The translations under genes and the position numbers were made by a program. A stretch of DNA of 60,660 bases, from positions 1-60,660 of the forward strand of contig PNLU01000007.1 of the NCBI GenBank assembly GCA_013823245.1, given 5' to 3'. Position 1 is the stretch's first letter. The number at the start of each line of letters is the position of its first letter. The notes under the pieces were generated by a model. The model ran no database searches. It saw only the letters and a program-made list of their open reading frames with translations, and was not told where the DNA came from. Shown one piece after another: positions 52,144 to 60,660 of the stretch. This DNA comes from Alcanivorax sp. (GTDB lineage Bacteria; Pseudomonadota; Gammaproteobacteria; Pseudomonadales; Alcanivoracaceae).

Positions 52144-53223
52144 ATGCCCATGCCTGATTTTTCTCCTGCTTCTTCTGCTTCCGGTCTGTGCGCCGGTCTG
52201 GTCATGGTGGACATCGCCGGTACGGTGCTGGATGACAGCGATCGGGCCCTGCTCAGTGACCCCCATGTGGGGGGGCTGATCCTGTTTGCACGCAATGTGC
52301 GTGACGCGACGCAGGTTCGTGCCCTGACCGCCGAAATCCGCGCCTTGCGGCCTGACTTGCTGATTGCGGTGGACCAGGAAGGCGGTCGGGTGCAACGGCT
52401 GCGCGATGGTTTTGTTCGCCTGCCGCCGATGGCCGCCCTGGGACGCCGTTATGAAGAAGACCCCGCACAAGCGATCTCAGACAGTCACTTGCTGGGTCAA
52501 CTGATGGCCGAGCAGGTGCTGGCATGTGGTATCGACCTCAGCTTTGCGCCGGTGCTGGATCTGGACCATGGCCGCAGCGAGGTCATGGGAGATCGGAGCT
52601 TCCATGCCACCGAGGAAGGCGTGATCGCACTGGCGGGGGCTTTTGCCGCCGGGATGCAACAGGCGGGCATGGCGGCCACTGGCAAGCATTTCCCCGGCCA
52701 TGGTTATGCTGAGGCTGATTCCCACCTGTCGCTGCCGGAAGACCCCCGCACGCTGGATCAGCTTCGCGCCGCCGACATGCGGCCCTTCGCACGGCTTGCG
52801 GCGCAACTCGACGGTATCATGCCTGCACACATTCTTTATCCTGCGGTGGATCCGCAGTTGCCTTCCGGTTTCTCGCGCACCTGGTTACAACAGGTGCTGC
52901 GTGCAGAGCTGGGCTTCGCCGGGGTGATTTTCAGCGATGATCTGGCCATGGCCGGTGCCGCCATGGCTGGCAGTTATGCCGAGCGCGCTCGCGCGGCGCT
53001 GCTGGCCGGGTGTGACATGGTGCTGGTCTGCAATGATCGCCCCGGGGCGCTGGAAGTGGTGCGCTATCTGGCGCGCGAAGGCGACAGCCTGGAATTGCCC
53101 GCAGCGCCGGTGCCGGCCCACACCTTGCGCGCCCGTGAGGGGCACCGGCTGAACGCCACCGAATTTGATGACGCCTGTGCGCTGGCAGAGGCCTTGTGTG
53201 ACGAAGCGGAGCATGCAGGATGA
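52144..53223 (+). CDS. nagZ: Beta-N-acetylhexosaminidase NagZ
   Basis: A 359-residue GH3 cytoplasmic enzyme that removes GlcNAc from anhydro-muropeptides during peptidoglycan recycling and so influences AmpC induction. KHFPGHG (181-187) is followed by the Asp192/His194 catalytic loop (EADSH). The nucleophile is Asp265 in VIFSDDLAM. The second of two close ATGs (52144, 52150) may be used. Its stop overlaps the MscS gene by 4 bp. Confidence 0.96.
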   Translation: MPMPDFSPASSASGLCAGLVMVDIAGTVLDDSDRALLSDPHVGGLILFARNVRDATQVRALTAEIRALRPDLLIAVDQEGGRVQRLRDGFVRLPPMAALGRRYEEDPAQAISDSHLLGQLMAEQVLACGIDLSFAPVLDLDHGRSEVMGDRSFHATEEGVIALAGAFAAGMQQAGMAATGKHFPGHGYAEADSHLSLPEDPRTLDQLRAADMRPFARLAAQLDGIMPAHILYPAVDPQLPSGFSRTWLQQVLRAELGFAGVIFSDDLAMAGAAMAGSYAERARAALLAGCDMVLVCNDRPGALEVVRYLAREGDSLELPAAPVPAHTLRAREGHRLNATEFDDACALAEALCDEAEHAG

Positions 53224-54353
53224 ATGGTGACGAGCTGGCGCTGCTGCTGGCACCCTCGGACGAGCCGCGTATCTGGCTGTTACAGGTTTTCATGGTGGTG
53301 CTGGTGACGGTCACCGTGAACTTTATCCTGATGCGTCTGATTGACCTGGCCGAGAAACTGGTCGGCCGCACGGACACATTGTGGGACGACGCTGTGCTGG
53401 AAGCCGCCCGGGTGCCACTGAAGCTGGTGACCTGGGTCATTGGTCTGTCGATAGCGGTCAATATCATGCAGGCGGCGGCACCAGCCGCCCTGTTCGAAGC
53501 CCTGCCGGAAGTCAGGCGCCTGTCCTTCATTTTTATTCTGGCGCTGTTTCTGACCCGCCTGATCCGCAATGCCGAGGCACTGCTGGCGGATCCCGCCAAG
53601 GTGGACAAGCCGATGGACACCACCACTGCCAAGGCAGTGGGGAAATTGCTGCGGCTCTCCGTGATCATCACGGCCGTGCTGGTGATGCTGCAGAATCTGG
53701 GTTACAGCATTTCCGGTGTATTGGCCTTCGGTGGTATCGGTGGCATTGCCATCGGTTTTGCGGCCAAGGATCTGCTGGCCAATTTCTTCGGCGGCATGAT
53801 GATCTATATGGACAAGCCGTTTCGCGTGGGCGACTGGGTGCGCTCTCCGGATCGCGAGATCGAAGGCACTGTGGAAGATATCGGCTGGCGGCTGACGCGC
53901 ATCCGCACCTTTGATCAGCGCCCTTTGTATATTCCCAATTCGACCTTCTCGACCATTGCGGTGGAGAATCCGTCGCGCATGCGGCATCGTCGTATCTTTG
54001 AAACCCTGGGCGTACGTTATCAGGACGGGCCGAAGCTGCAGGCCATTTGTGATGATGTCGAGGCCATGCTGCGCAGCCATGACGAGATCGCCAGTAACGA
54101 AACGTTGATGGTGAACTTCAACACCTATGGCAACTCTTCGCTGGAGTTCTTCGTCTATGCCTTCACGAAGACCACCAGTTGGGTGCGTTTCCATGAGGTC
54201 AAGCAGGATGTGCTGTTCCGCATCATGAAAATTGTTGAAGGGCATGGTGCCTCGTTTGCCTTCCCGACCCGCACCCTGCATATTCAGCCGGACAGCCCGG
54301 CGGAGGGCCGGTCGACGCCCACCTTGCCGACGCAACAGGAGCAACAGGCATGA
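53220..54353 (+). CDS. MscS-type mechanosensitive channel
   Basis: A 377-residue inner-membrane protein. Three hydrophobic segments (about 18-40, 60-85, 95-120) precede a fourth hydrophobic region and the pore-lining motif GGIGGIAIGFAAKDLLANFFGG (about 175-197, quoted in part). Then come the beta domain (FRVGDWVRSPDREIEGTVEDIGW) and the mixed C-terminal domain. It releases solutes on osmotic downshift. It has ATGA overlaps with both nagZ and hpt. Confidence 0.94.
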   Translation: MNGDELALLLAPSDEPRIWLLQVFMVVLVTVTVNFILMRLIDLAEKLVGRTDTLWDDAVLEAARVPLKLVTWVIGLSIAVNIMQAAAPAALFEALPEVRRLSFIFILALFLTRLIRNAEALLADPAKVDKPMDTTTAKAVGKLLRLSVIITAVLVMLQNLGYSISGVLAFGGIGGIAIGFAAKDLLANFFGGMMIYMDKPFRVGDWVRSPDREIEGTVEDIGWRLTRIRTFDQRPLYIPNSTFSTIAVENPSRMRHRRIFETLGVRYQDGPKLQAICDDVEAMLRSHDEIASNETLMVNFNTYGNSSLEFFVYAFTKTTSWVRFHEVKQDVLFRIMKIVEGHGASFAFPTRTLHIQPDSPAEGRSTPTLPTQQEQQA

Positions 54354-54916
54354 CAGGATTGACCCGCGATCTGCTGGAGCGCGTGCGCGCGGAAGCCCGG
54401 GAGCTGCATTCCATGGCGGAGGTCAACGCGGGCATTCGCGCCGTGGCGGCGGCCATCAAGGCAGATTATGAGGACCGTAATCCGCTGCTGTTGACGGTGA
54501 TGAATGGCGGTGTGGTGTTTGCCGGGCGCTTGCTGACCGAACTCGATTTTCCGCTGGAAATCGATTACCTGCACGCCACACGTTATACCGGCGAGACGGC
54601 GGGCGGCGATATTCAATGGATCGTCACACCGGGCATCAATCTGGCCGGTCGCCATGTGATCATCATGGATGACATTCTGGATGTCGGCTCGACCCTGCTG
54701 GCCATTGTCGAAGCCTGCCAGGCGCAGGGCGCGGCCTCCGTGGCCACGGCGGTGCTGGTGGACAAGCAGCACGATCGCAAGGCGCGTCCGGGCCTGGCGG
54801 CGGACTTCACGGCGCTGTATGCCGAGGATGCCTACCTGTTCGGGTGTGGCATGGACTACAAGGGTTACTGGCGTAATGCGCCAGGCATCTACGCTGTCAG
54901 GGAGGAGACCCCATGA
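54350..54916 (+). CDS. hpt: Hypoxanthine-guanine phosphoribosyltransferase
   Basis: A 188-residue purine-salvage enzyme. The PRPP-binding motif VIIMDDILDVGST is at 103-115, VMNGGVVFAGRLL at about 50-62, and LVDKQHDRK in the purine-binding region near 136-144. It converts hypoxanthine or guanine to IMP or GMP. It lies in a row with the next gene, whose product can release hypoxanthine, so the pair forms a salvage route. Confidence 0.93.
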   Translation: MTGLTRDLLERVRAEARELHSMAEVNAGIRAVAAAIKADYEDRNPLLLTVMNGGVVFAGRLLTELDFPLEIDYLHATRYTGETAGGDIQWIVTPGINLAGRHVIIMDDILDVGSTLLAIVEACQAQGAASVATAVLVDKQHDRKARPGLAADFTALYAEDAYLFGCGMDYKGYWRNAPGIYAVREETP

Positions 54917-55656
54917 CGCTGGCGCTGATTGGCGGCACCGGCCTCAGCCGCATGCCGAACCTGGATGTGACAGAAAGCTGCACGGTCAAGACCCGTTTTG
55001 GCAATCCGGCGGCGCCGCTGCTGCGTGGCAAGCTCGGCAATGAAGACGTGCTGTTTCTGGCGCGTCATGGCAACCCGCATCGGCTGTTGCCCCACGAGGT
55101 GCCGTACCGCGCTAATATTGCCGCCCTGAAACAGGCGGGTGCCAGTGCCATCGTGGCGGTGAATGCGGTGGGCGGCATCAGCGATGCAGCTGCATCCGGC
55201 GTGATCCTGCTGCCGGATCAGATTATCGATTACACCTGGGGCCGGGACATGACCTATTTCGACCGGGGGCATGTGCCGATCACCCATGTGGATTTTTCCT
55301 GGCCTTTTGACAGTGAGCTGCGAGCGCGGCTGGCGCAGGCGCTGAAACAGGTGGATGCGCCCTGGGTGGATGGCGGCTGCTACGGCGCGACCCAGGGGCC
55401 GCGCCTGGAGACCGCCGCAGAAATCCGGCGCATGGAACGGGATGGCTGCGACATCGTCGGCATGACCGGCATGCCGGAAGCGGTGCTCGCTCGTGAACTG
55501 GAAATGCCGTATGCCATGTTGTCGCTGGTGGTGAATCCGGCGGCGGGCAAGAGCGATCGGGAAATCACCATGGCGGAGATCGAAGCCGTATTGCACGACG
55601 GCATGAATCACGTCTGTGCGGTGCTGGCCGCGTTCTGCGGGGCAGAGCATCGTTGA
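54913..55656 (+). CDS. mtnP: S-methyl-5'-thioinosine / thioadenosine phosphorylase
   Basis: A 247-residue nucleoside phosphorylase of the MTAP family: LALIGGTGL at the start, the phosphate/ribose site RHGNPHRLLPHEVPYRANIAAL and MTGMPEAVLARELEMPYA. Its place beside nagZ/hpt and its similarity of context to the Pseudomonas MTI phosphorylase suggest methylthioinosine as substrate, giving hypoxanthine for Hpt. Specificity between MTA and MTI cannot be fixed by eye. ATGA overlap with hpt and TGATG with the next gene. Confidence 0.92.
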   Translation: MTLALIGGTGLSRMPNLDVTESCTVKTRFGNPAAPLLRGKLGNEDVLFLARHGNPHRLLPHEVPYRANIAALKQAGASAIVAVNAVGGISDAAASGVILLPDQIIDYTWGRDMTYFDRGHVPITHVDFSWPFDSELRARLAQALKQVDAPWVDGGCYGATQGPRLETAAEIRRMERDGCDIVGMTGMPEAVLARELEMPYAMLSLVVNPAAGKSDREITMAEIEAVLHDGMNHVCAVLAAFCGAEHR

Positions 55657-56105
55657 TGCTGATGCAGGTACTGATCGGCGTCGTGCTGTTCATGCTGCTG
55701 GTGCTGGCGGCGCTGCCGTTCTGGCTGCGCCGCCCTGCGGCACGGGTGCCCGGTGATTACTACCTGCGACAGACGTTTCGCGATCAGGTGGTGGATGTCT
55801 GGCGCGATTACCGTATCACTCTGGATGACTATCGGCAGCAGCGCCATGATCCGTCCTGGCTGGGCAGGGAAGTGGCTCGCTTTGCTCCGGTGCTGGCCAA
55901 CACCCTGCGTCAGGATTACCGCAACGAAATGCGCGTCTGGCTGGACGACTTGCTGGAGCACGAGGGCGAGGAGGGTCTGCTGCGCGCGATCATTATCGCG
56001 GTAATCGACTTTCAATGCGGCGGCCAGCGCGGCAGTGACGAGCGCAGCCTGCAGGCGCAGTCGCTGGTGGTGGCGCTGCACCATGCCGGGCTTGCAGACT
56101 TCTGA
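55656..56105 (+). CDS. Small membrane-anchored hypothetical protein
   Basis: 149 residues with one N-terminal membrane segment (MQVLIGVVLFMLLVLAALPFW) followed by a charged cytoplasmic or periplasmic helical domain containing an acidic stretch (DDLLEHEGEEGLL). No family recognised. TGATG overlaps at both ends tie it to the phosphorylase gene before it and the flavoprotein gene after it. Confidence 0.75.
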   Translation: MLMQVLIGVVLFMLLVLAALPFWLRRPAARVPGDYYLRQTFRDQVVDVWRDYRITLDDYRQQRHDPSWLGREVARFAPVLANTLRQDYRNEMRVWLDDLLEHEGEEGLLRAIIIAVIDFQCGGQRGSDERSLQAQSLVVALHHAGLADF

Positions 56106-57292
56106 TGAGCGTTGCCGATCATGATGTGATTGTTATCGGCGCCGGGGCCGCGGGTCTGATGTGTGCGGCGACAGCCGGTTATCGGGGCCGTCGGGTGCGG
56201 GTGATCGACCATGCGCCACAAGCGGGCCGCAAGATTCTCATGTCCGGCGGCGGGCGCTGCAACTTCACGCACATGAATACCTCGCCCGCCCATTTTCTCT
56301 CCGATAATCCCGGTTTCTGCATTTCAGCGCTGAAGCGATTTACCGCCCAGGATTTTTTCGAGCTGGTGGAGCGCCACGGTATCGACTGGGTCGAAAAAAG
56401 CCCGGGCCAGCTGTTCTGCGTCGACAGCAGCCGCCCGATTCTGGACATGCTGCTCACCGAGTGCGAGTGGGCCGGGGTGGACATCAGCCTGAAAACTTCG
56501 GTGGCGGGGGTCGAACGGCAGGGCGAGGGGTTTCGCCTGCACACCTCGGCAGGTCCGATGCGGTGTGCCTCACTGGTGGTGGCCAGCGGCGGGCTGTCGA
56601 TTCCCACCATGGGCGCTACGGGGTTCGGTTATGACCTGGCGCGGCAATTCGGGCTGCCAGTGCTGCCGACCCGCGCCGGTCTGGTGCCGTTTACCTTGCA
56701 GCCCGCGTTGAAGGAGTCGTTGTCGCCGTTGTCGGGGTTGAGCCTGCCAGTGAGTGTCGCTTGCGGCGGCCAGCGCTTTACCGAACCGATGCTGATTACC
56801 CACCGCGGCCTGAGTGGCCCGGCAATGTTGCAGATTTCCAGTTACTGGCAACCGGGTGAGACGCTGGCCATTGATCTGCTGCCGGGCAGCGAGGATCTGG
56901 CGGAGCAACTGGCCGTACAGCGCCAGGCGCATCCCTCGGCACGCCTGGAGACATTCTTCAGCGGTGTCTGGCCGCGCCGGTTTGCACAATGGTTCTGCGA
57001 AGCCCAGGGTTGGACGCATGACTGGCAGCAGTGCAGCCAGGCGACGTTGGCGAGTATCGCGCAGACGGTGTCCGGCTGGCAGGTCAAACCGGGCGGCACG
57101 GAGGGTTATCGCACGGCGGAGGTGACACTGGGGGGCGTGGATACGCGCGCGATTTCATCGCGCACCTTCGAGGCGCGCGATGTGCCGGGGCTTTACTTTA
57201 TCGGTGAAGTGCTGGACGTGACCGGCCAGTTGGGCGGTCACAATTTCCAGTGGGCCTGGTCTTCAGGCTGGTGTGCGGGTCAGTTTGTCTAG
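56105..57292 (+). CDS. HI0933/BaiN-family flavoprotein
   Basis: A 395-residue FAD protein: dinucleotide-binding VIVIGAGAAGLMCAATAG at 9-26, GRKILMSGGGRCNFTH at about 41-56, and the C-terminal FAD motif YFIGEVLDVTGQLGGHNFQWAWSSG (quoted in part). This YhiN/HI0933 family includes BaiN, a bile-acid dehydrogenation-reversing reductase in gut clostridia; the role in gammaproteobacteria is unknown. The start overlaps the previous stop (TGATG). It is convergent with csiV, 6 bp apart. Confidence 0.9.
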   Translation: MSVADHDVIVIGAGAAGLMCAATAGYRGRRVRVIDHAPQAGRKILMSGGGRCNFTHMNTSPAHFLSDNPGFCISALKRFTAQDFFELVERHGIDWVEKSPGQLFCVDSSRPILDMLLTECEWAGVDISLKTSVAGVERQGEGFRLHTSAGPMRCASLVVASGGLSIPTMGATGFGYDLARQFGLPVLPTRAGLVPFTLQPALKESLSPLSGLSLPVSVACGGQRFTEPMLITHRGLSGPAMLQISSYWQPGETLAIDLLPGSEDLAEQLAVQRQAHPSARLETFFSGVWPRRFAQWFCEAQGWTHDWQQCSQATLASIAQTVSGWQVKPGGTEGYRTAEVTLGGVDTRAISSRTFEARDVPGLYFIGEVLDVTGQLGGHNFQWAWSSGWCAGQFV

Positions 57293-57298
57293 TCGGTT

Positions 57299-58000
57299 CT
57301 AGCGTGTGATCTTGATGACCATGCCGAACAGCGGGTGGTCGATGTAGTGCAACTCACCACTGCGCATGCGGCGGCTCTGGCGCATGTCCACGTAATAGCG
57401 CTGGCCGCTGCTGTCATCCCGTGCCAGCCACAGGTTCGGGTCCACATGCAGGAAACGCGACACGCTCAGGGTCAGTGTGCCCTGTAACTCATATTGTGGC
57501 CTGCCATCGAAGGCGGGCGGCGTATCCGTGTCTGCATTGCCATCCCCCTGCACGGCATCTGCGGCGCGGTACAGCGCCGGATCGGGCGGCAACTGTCGGC
57601 CCCCCTGAATCATGATTGGCAGTGACTGGTTCCGCTCCCGCATCGGCTGCCGCCAGGCGCTGTGGAACAGGCTGCGGAACTCGCCGCTGGATTCCATCTG
57701 CCGGCGCATGCCGTTCAGGGTCAGGTTGCCTTCGGAGAGTGCTTGCCAGGCACCGTTGCGCAGGGCGTTGCGATGCGGCGTGTCGGCGTCGTCCGGCAGC
57801 GAGGCGCCGCTGTCGCGATAGATGATCGCCTGGTCACGGGGATAGTCCGGGCGCACATCAAGACGCCAGTGCTCACCCCCGGGGTTCTGGTTGCGTGCAA
57901 ACACCAGCACTTCCACCTGGTACCAGCGTTCGTCTGCGGCCACCGGGCCTGTCAGGGGCAGCAGCGCCAGGCTGGCGAGCAGGGCAATCCAGTATTTCAT
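57299..58000 (-). CDS. csiV: CsiV-family periplasmic protein
   Basis: A 233-residue protein with a signal peptide (to about Ala22, GPVAA). The start of the mature protein (ERWYQVEVLVFARNQ) and the end (YYVDMRQSRRMRSGELHYIDHPLFGMVIKI) match CsiV, the conserved product next to mfd in many gammaproteobacteria. In Vibrio cholerae CsiV is needed for resistance to non-canonical D-amino acids and binds peptidoglycan. It overlaps mfd by one base (TGATG). Confidence 0.85.
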   Translation of the reverse strand: MKYWIALLASLALLPLTGPVAADERWYQVEVLVFARNQNPGGEHWRLDVRPDYPRDQAIIYRDSGASLPDDADTPHRNALRNGAWQALSEGNLTLNGMRRQMESSGEFRSLFHSAWRQPMRERNQSLPIMIQGGRQLPPDPALYRAADAVQGDGNADTDTPPAFDGRPQYELQGTLTLSVSRFLHVDPNLWLARDDSSGQRYYVDMRQSRRMRSGELHYIDHPLFGMVIKITR

Positions 58001-60660
58001 CAGGCTCTCTCTCCGGGTACCAGTTCATCCAGCAGGCTTTCCACCTCGCTGAAGCGTTCCTCTTCGGTTTCCGCATCCAGCACGAACTTCAGGGCGCTGG
58101 CCCCCTGAAGGGTATAGCGGCCGGGCGCCGACTGCACCCGTTTGACCAGTCTTAGCGGATCAATGCGGGTGCGCTCGGAAAACTCCAGGCGCCCGCTTTC
58201 GCGCCCGGCATCGATACGGGTGATACCCAGGGCCTGCGCACGCTGGCGCAGGGCGGTCACCCGGAACAGATTCTTCACCTGCCGGGGCAGCATACCAAAG
58301 CGGTCGATCATTTCGACCCTCAGTTCGTCCAGTTGTTCGCTGTCGCGGCAACTGGCGATGCGCTTGTACAGACCCAGGCGGGTCAGCACGTCCGGCAGGT
58401 AGTCGTCGGGGATCAGGGCGGGCACGCGCAGGTTCACTTCCGGGCCACCGGACAGTGGTTTCTCGGTGTCCGGCTGTTCGCCCCGGCGCAGGGCCGCCAC
58501 GGCCTGCTCCAGCATGTCCATGTACAGCGAGAAGCCGATGGATTCGATATGCCCATGCTGTTCCTCGCCCAGCAGTTCACCCGCACCGCGAATCTCCAGG
58601 TCGTGACTGGCCAGGGTAAAGCCCGCGCCCAGATCGGAGGCCTGTTCGATGGCTTCCAGGCGCTTGATCGCATCCTTGGTCATGGCCTTGGGATGCGGGG
58701 TGAGCAGGAACGCATAGGCCTGGTGATGCGAGCGACCGACCCGGCCACGCAGCTGATGCAATTGCGCCAGGCCGAACTTGTCGGCGCGTTCGATGATGAT
58801 GGTGTTGGCCGAGGGCACGTCGATGCCGGTTTCGATGATGGTGGTCGAGAGCAGGACATTGAAGCGGCGGTGATAGAAATCCGACATCACCTGTTCCAGC
58901 TCGCGCTCGCGCATCTGCCCGTGGGCGATGGCGACCCGGGCGTCGGGCACCAGTTCGCGGATTTCCTCGGCGGCGCGCCCCATGGTGTCGATATCGTTGT
59001 GCAGGAAGTACACCTGACCACCACGCAGCAACTCGCGCAACAGGGCTTCCTTGATCACCACCGGATTTTTCTGCTGCACGAAGGTTTTCACCGACAGGCG
59101 CTTGCTCGGCGGTGTGGCAATGATCGAAATATCACGCATGCCCGACATCGCCATGTTCAGCGTGCGCGGAATCGGGGTGGCGGTCAGGGTCAGGATATCC
59201 GCTTCGGCGCGCAGCGCTTTCAGCCGTTCCTTGTGGCGCACACCAAAGCGGTGTTCCTCGTCGACAATCACCAGCCCGATATCGCGGAACTTGATGGATT
59301 CCTGCAGCAACTGGTGGGTGCCGACCACGATATCCACCTTGCCTTCTTCCAGGCGCCGCAGCACATCGATCCTTTCCTTCTGGCTGCGGAAGCGGCTGAG
59401 GACTTCGATGCTCACAGGCCAGTCGGCAAACCGGTCACTGAAAGACTCGAAATGTTGCTGGGCGAGCAGGGTGGTGGGCACCAGAATCGCCACCTGGGTG
59501 TTGTTCTGTACGGCGACAAAGGCGGCACGCATGGCCACCTCGGTCTTGCCGAAGCCGACATCGCCGCACACCAGCCGGTCCATGGGCCGATCCGCTTGCA
59601 AGTCTTTCAACACTGCTTCGATGGCGGCCTGCTGGTCGGCGGTTTCCTCGAACGGGAAGCCCGTGGCGAAGCGCTGGTAATCTTCTTCCGGCAAGGTGAA
59701 GGCGCGCCCCTTGCGCGCCTCGCGCCGGGCATAGGTGTTGAGCAATTCGGCGGCCACGTCATGAATCTTCTCGGCGGCTTTCTGGCGTGCCTTGCTCCAC
59801 TGATCAGAGCCGAGCCGTGTCAGTGGTGCGTGGTCAGGATCACCGGCGCCGTAGCGGCTGATCAGATGCAGGCTGGAAACCGGAAGATAGATCTTGTCGC
59901 CGCCCGCATATTCCAGCAGCAGGAATTCATGGGCCTGACCTTCCACCGTCATGTGGGTCAGGCCCTGGTAACGGCCAACGCCGTGGTCGATATGCACCAC
60001 CGGCGTGCCGGGTACCAGTTCGCCCAGCGAACGGAACGCCTGGTCGGCGGAGGTCTCCTGGCCGGTGCGGCGACGACGGCGCTGCATGATGCGCTCGCCA
60101 TACAGCTGGCTTTCGGCAATGACCAGCGCGTTGGCCTGCGGGGCCCAGAAGCCCTTGTCCAGTTCGCCGACGGTCAGGCTCCAGGTGGCATGGCCCTGGC
60201 GCCAGTCCGCCCAGCCTTCAATAACCTCTGGCTGGATGCCCTGTTTCTGCATCAGCTCCAGCAGGGCTTCCCGGCGCCCCGGGGTTTCGGCGCAGACCAG
60301 CAGGCGCAGGCCCGGATGTTCATCCGGCAATGCGGCCAGTTGGCTGAAGGGGTTGGACTGCCGGTCGGTCACCACCGGCGGCGCCCTGAAGTCGAAGGTC
60401 ACTGCCTTGCTGTCGGGACTGTCTCCGGCAGGCAGTTGTCGGGCGCGTGGATGCTGACGCAGGTGCTGGTTCAGTTCGTTGATCGGCAGGAACAGTTCGG
60501 CGGGAGCCAGAATGGGCCGACGAATATCATGGCGCCGGTCTTCATGGCGCGCGCTGACCTCATCCCAGAAGTGGGCAGCGGCCTGCTCGCAGCCCGCCAG
60601 CTCCACCAGCCGTACATCCCCGGGCAGGTAGTCAAACAATGACGCCATCTGCTCGAAGAA
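58000..60660 (-). CDS. mfd: Transcription-repair coupling factor Mfd, C-terminal 887 residues
   Basis: Partial: the start lies beyond the right edge, and about 260 N-terminal residues are missing. Visible are part of the UvrB-homology region, the RNA polymerase-interacting domain (GTPVVHIDHGVGRYQGL), and the SF2 translocase with Walker A (VCGDVGFGKTEVAMRAAF), the DEEH box (VIVDEEHRFGVRHKERL), SATPIP-type TLTATPIPRTLNMA and motif VI QLRGRVGRSHHQAYAFLL. The C-terminal TRCF/D7 domain is complete. It displaces stalled RNA polymerase and recruits UvrA. Confidence 0.98.
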   Translation of the reverse strand, partial: FFEQMASLFDYLPGDVRLVELAGCEQAAAHFWDEVSARHEDRRHDIRRPILAPAELFLPINELNQHLRQHPRARQLPAGDSPDSKAVTFDFRAPPVVTDRQSNPFSQLAALPDEHPGLRLLVCAETPGRREALLELMQKQGIQPEVIEGWADWRQGHATWSLTVGELDKGFWAPQANALVIAESQLYGERIMQRRRRRTGQETSADQAFRSLGELVPGTPVVHIDHGVGRYQGLTHMTVEGQAHEFLLLEYAGGDKIYLPVSSLHLISRYGAGDPDHAPLTRLGSDQWSKARQKAAEKIHDVAAELLNTYARREARKGRAFTLPEEDYQRFATGFPFEETADQQAAIEAVLKDLQADRPMDRLVCGDVGFGKTEVAMRAAFVAVQNNTQVAILVPTTLLAQQHFESFSDRFADWPVSIEVLSRFRSQKERIDVLRRLEEGKVDIVVGTHQLLQESIKFRDIGLVIVDEEHRFGVRHKERLKALRAEADILTLTATPIPRTLNMAMSGMRDISIIATPPSKRLSVKTFVQQKNPVVIKEALLRELLRGGQVYFLHNDIDTMGRAAEEIRELVPDARVAIAHGQMRERELEQVMSDFYHRRFNVLLSTTIIETGIDVPSANTIIIERADKFGLAQLHQLRGRVGRSHHQAYAFLLTPHPKAMTKDAIKRLEAIEQASDLGAGFTLASHDLEIRGAGELLGEEQHGHIESIGFSLYMDMLEQAVAALRRGEQPDTEKPLSGGPEVNLRVPALIPDDYLPDVLTRLGLYKRIASCRDSEQLDELRVEMIDRFGMLPRQVKNLFRVTALRQRAQALGITRIDAGRESGRLEFSERTRIDPLRLVKRVQSAPGRYTLQGASALKFVLDAETEEERFSEVESLLDELVPGERA

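Noticed and set aside
58333..60642. A 769-codon plus-strand frame opposite mfd
   Set aside because: Same reason: a mirror frame of a GC-rich gene. The minus-strand frame carries all helicase motifs.

Overview
The window looks like chromosomal DNA of a GC-rich marine gammaproteobacterium of the Alcanivorax type (Oceanospirillales/Pseudomonadales border). The evidence is the infC-rpmI-rplT-pheST-ihfA translation block, a lexA...topA...psrA-nagZ-MTI phosphorylase...mfd neighbourhood like that of Pseudomonas, a phasin, an isoprenoid-degradation (atu) cluster, and a DUF1302/DUF1329/YCF48/RND cluster typical of degraders of hydrophobic compounds. The genus is inferred from gene content and protein style, not from a database search.

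Layout. 1-6.7 kb: end of an unknown gene, tRNA-Val(GAC), infC (ATT start), rpmI, rplT, an attenuator-like hairpin, pheS, pheT, ihfA, a MerR-type regulator and tRNA-Pro(GGG). 6.7-12.6 kb: cmoA-cmoB (tRNA wobble-uridine modification), a degenerate GGDEF protein, a small membrane protein, an SCP2/UbiJ-like membrane protein, a DUF445 membrane protein and a phasin. 12.6-13.2 kb: a gene-free stretch with opposed terminators, a duplicated terminator unit, a DnaA-box cluster and a long imperfect hairpin. 13.2-24.4 kb: the atu cluster atuA-B-C-D-E-F-H on the minus strand, divergent from atuR, with two operators between them. It encodes activation, dehydrogenation, beta-methyl carboxylation and hydration of citronellyl/geranyl-type acyl-CoAs; no atuG is present. 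24.4-31.6 kb: tRNA-Val(TAC), tRNA-Asp(GTC), a 38-residue acidic micro-ORF, a coiled-coil/Cys protein, a double cNMP-rhodanese protein with a sigma-54-like promoter, and nadK-DUF1315-pepN.

31.9-39.2 kb: DUF1302 outer-membrane barrel, DUF1329 periplasmic protein, secreted YCF48/BNR propeller and RND/MMPL transporter, followed by a decayed fragment of a second DUF1329 gene. The four genes look like one trans-envelope system for a hydrophobic substrate, and this is the best candidate here for an incompletely described system. 39.3-46.7 kb: pyrD (hairpin at the start of its mRNA), rmf, rlmKL, a small glutaredoxin, a 268-bp MITE-like palindromic element, tatD, a DUF1499 protein, lexA (with SOS box), a cNMP-binding protein without HTH and a UspA protein. 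46.9-60.7 kb: topA, a DUF6586-like protein, a LOG-family protein, psrA with two tandem operators on its own promoter, an L,D-transpeptidase, nagZ, an MscS channel, hpt, an MTI/MTA phosphorylase, a small membrane protein, a HI0933/BaiN-type flavoprotein, csiV and the C-terminal part of mfd (cut by the window end).

Genes are tightly packed, and ATGA or TGATG stop/start overlaps are common (cmoA/cmoB, atuA/atuB, nagZ/mscS/hpt/mtnP and the genes after them, mfd/csiV). I see no CRISPR array, prophage or transposase gene.
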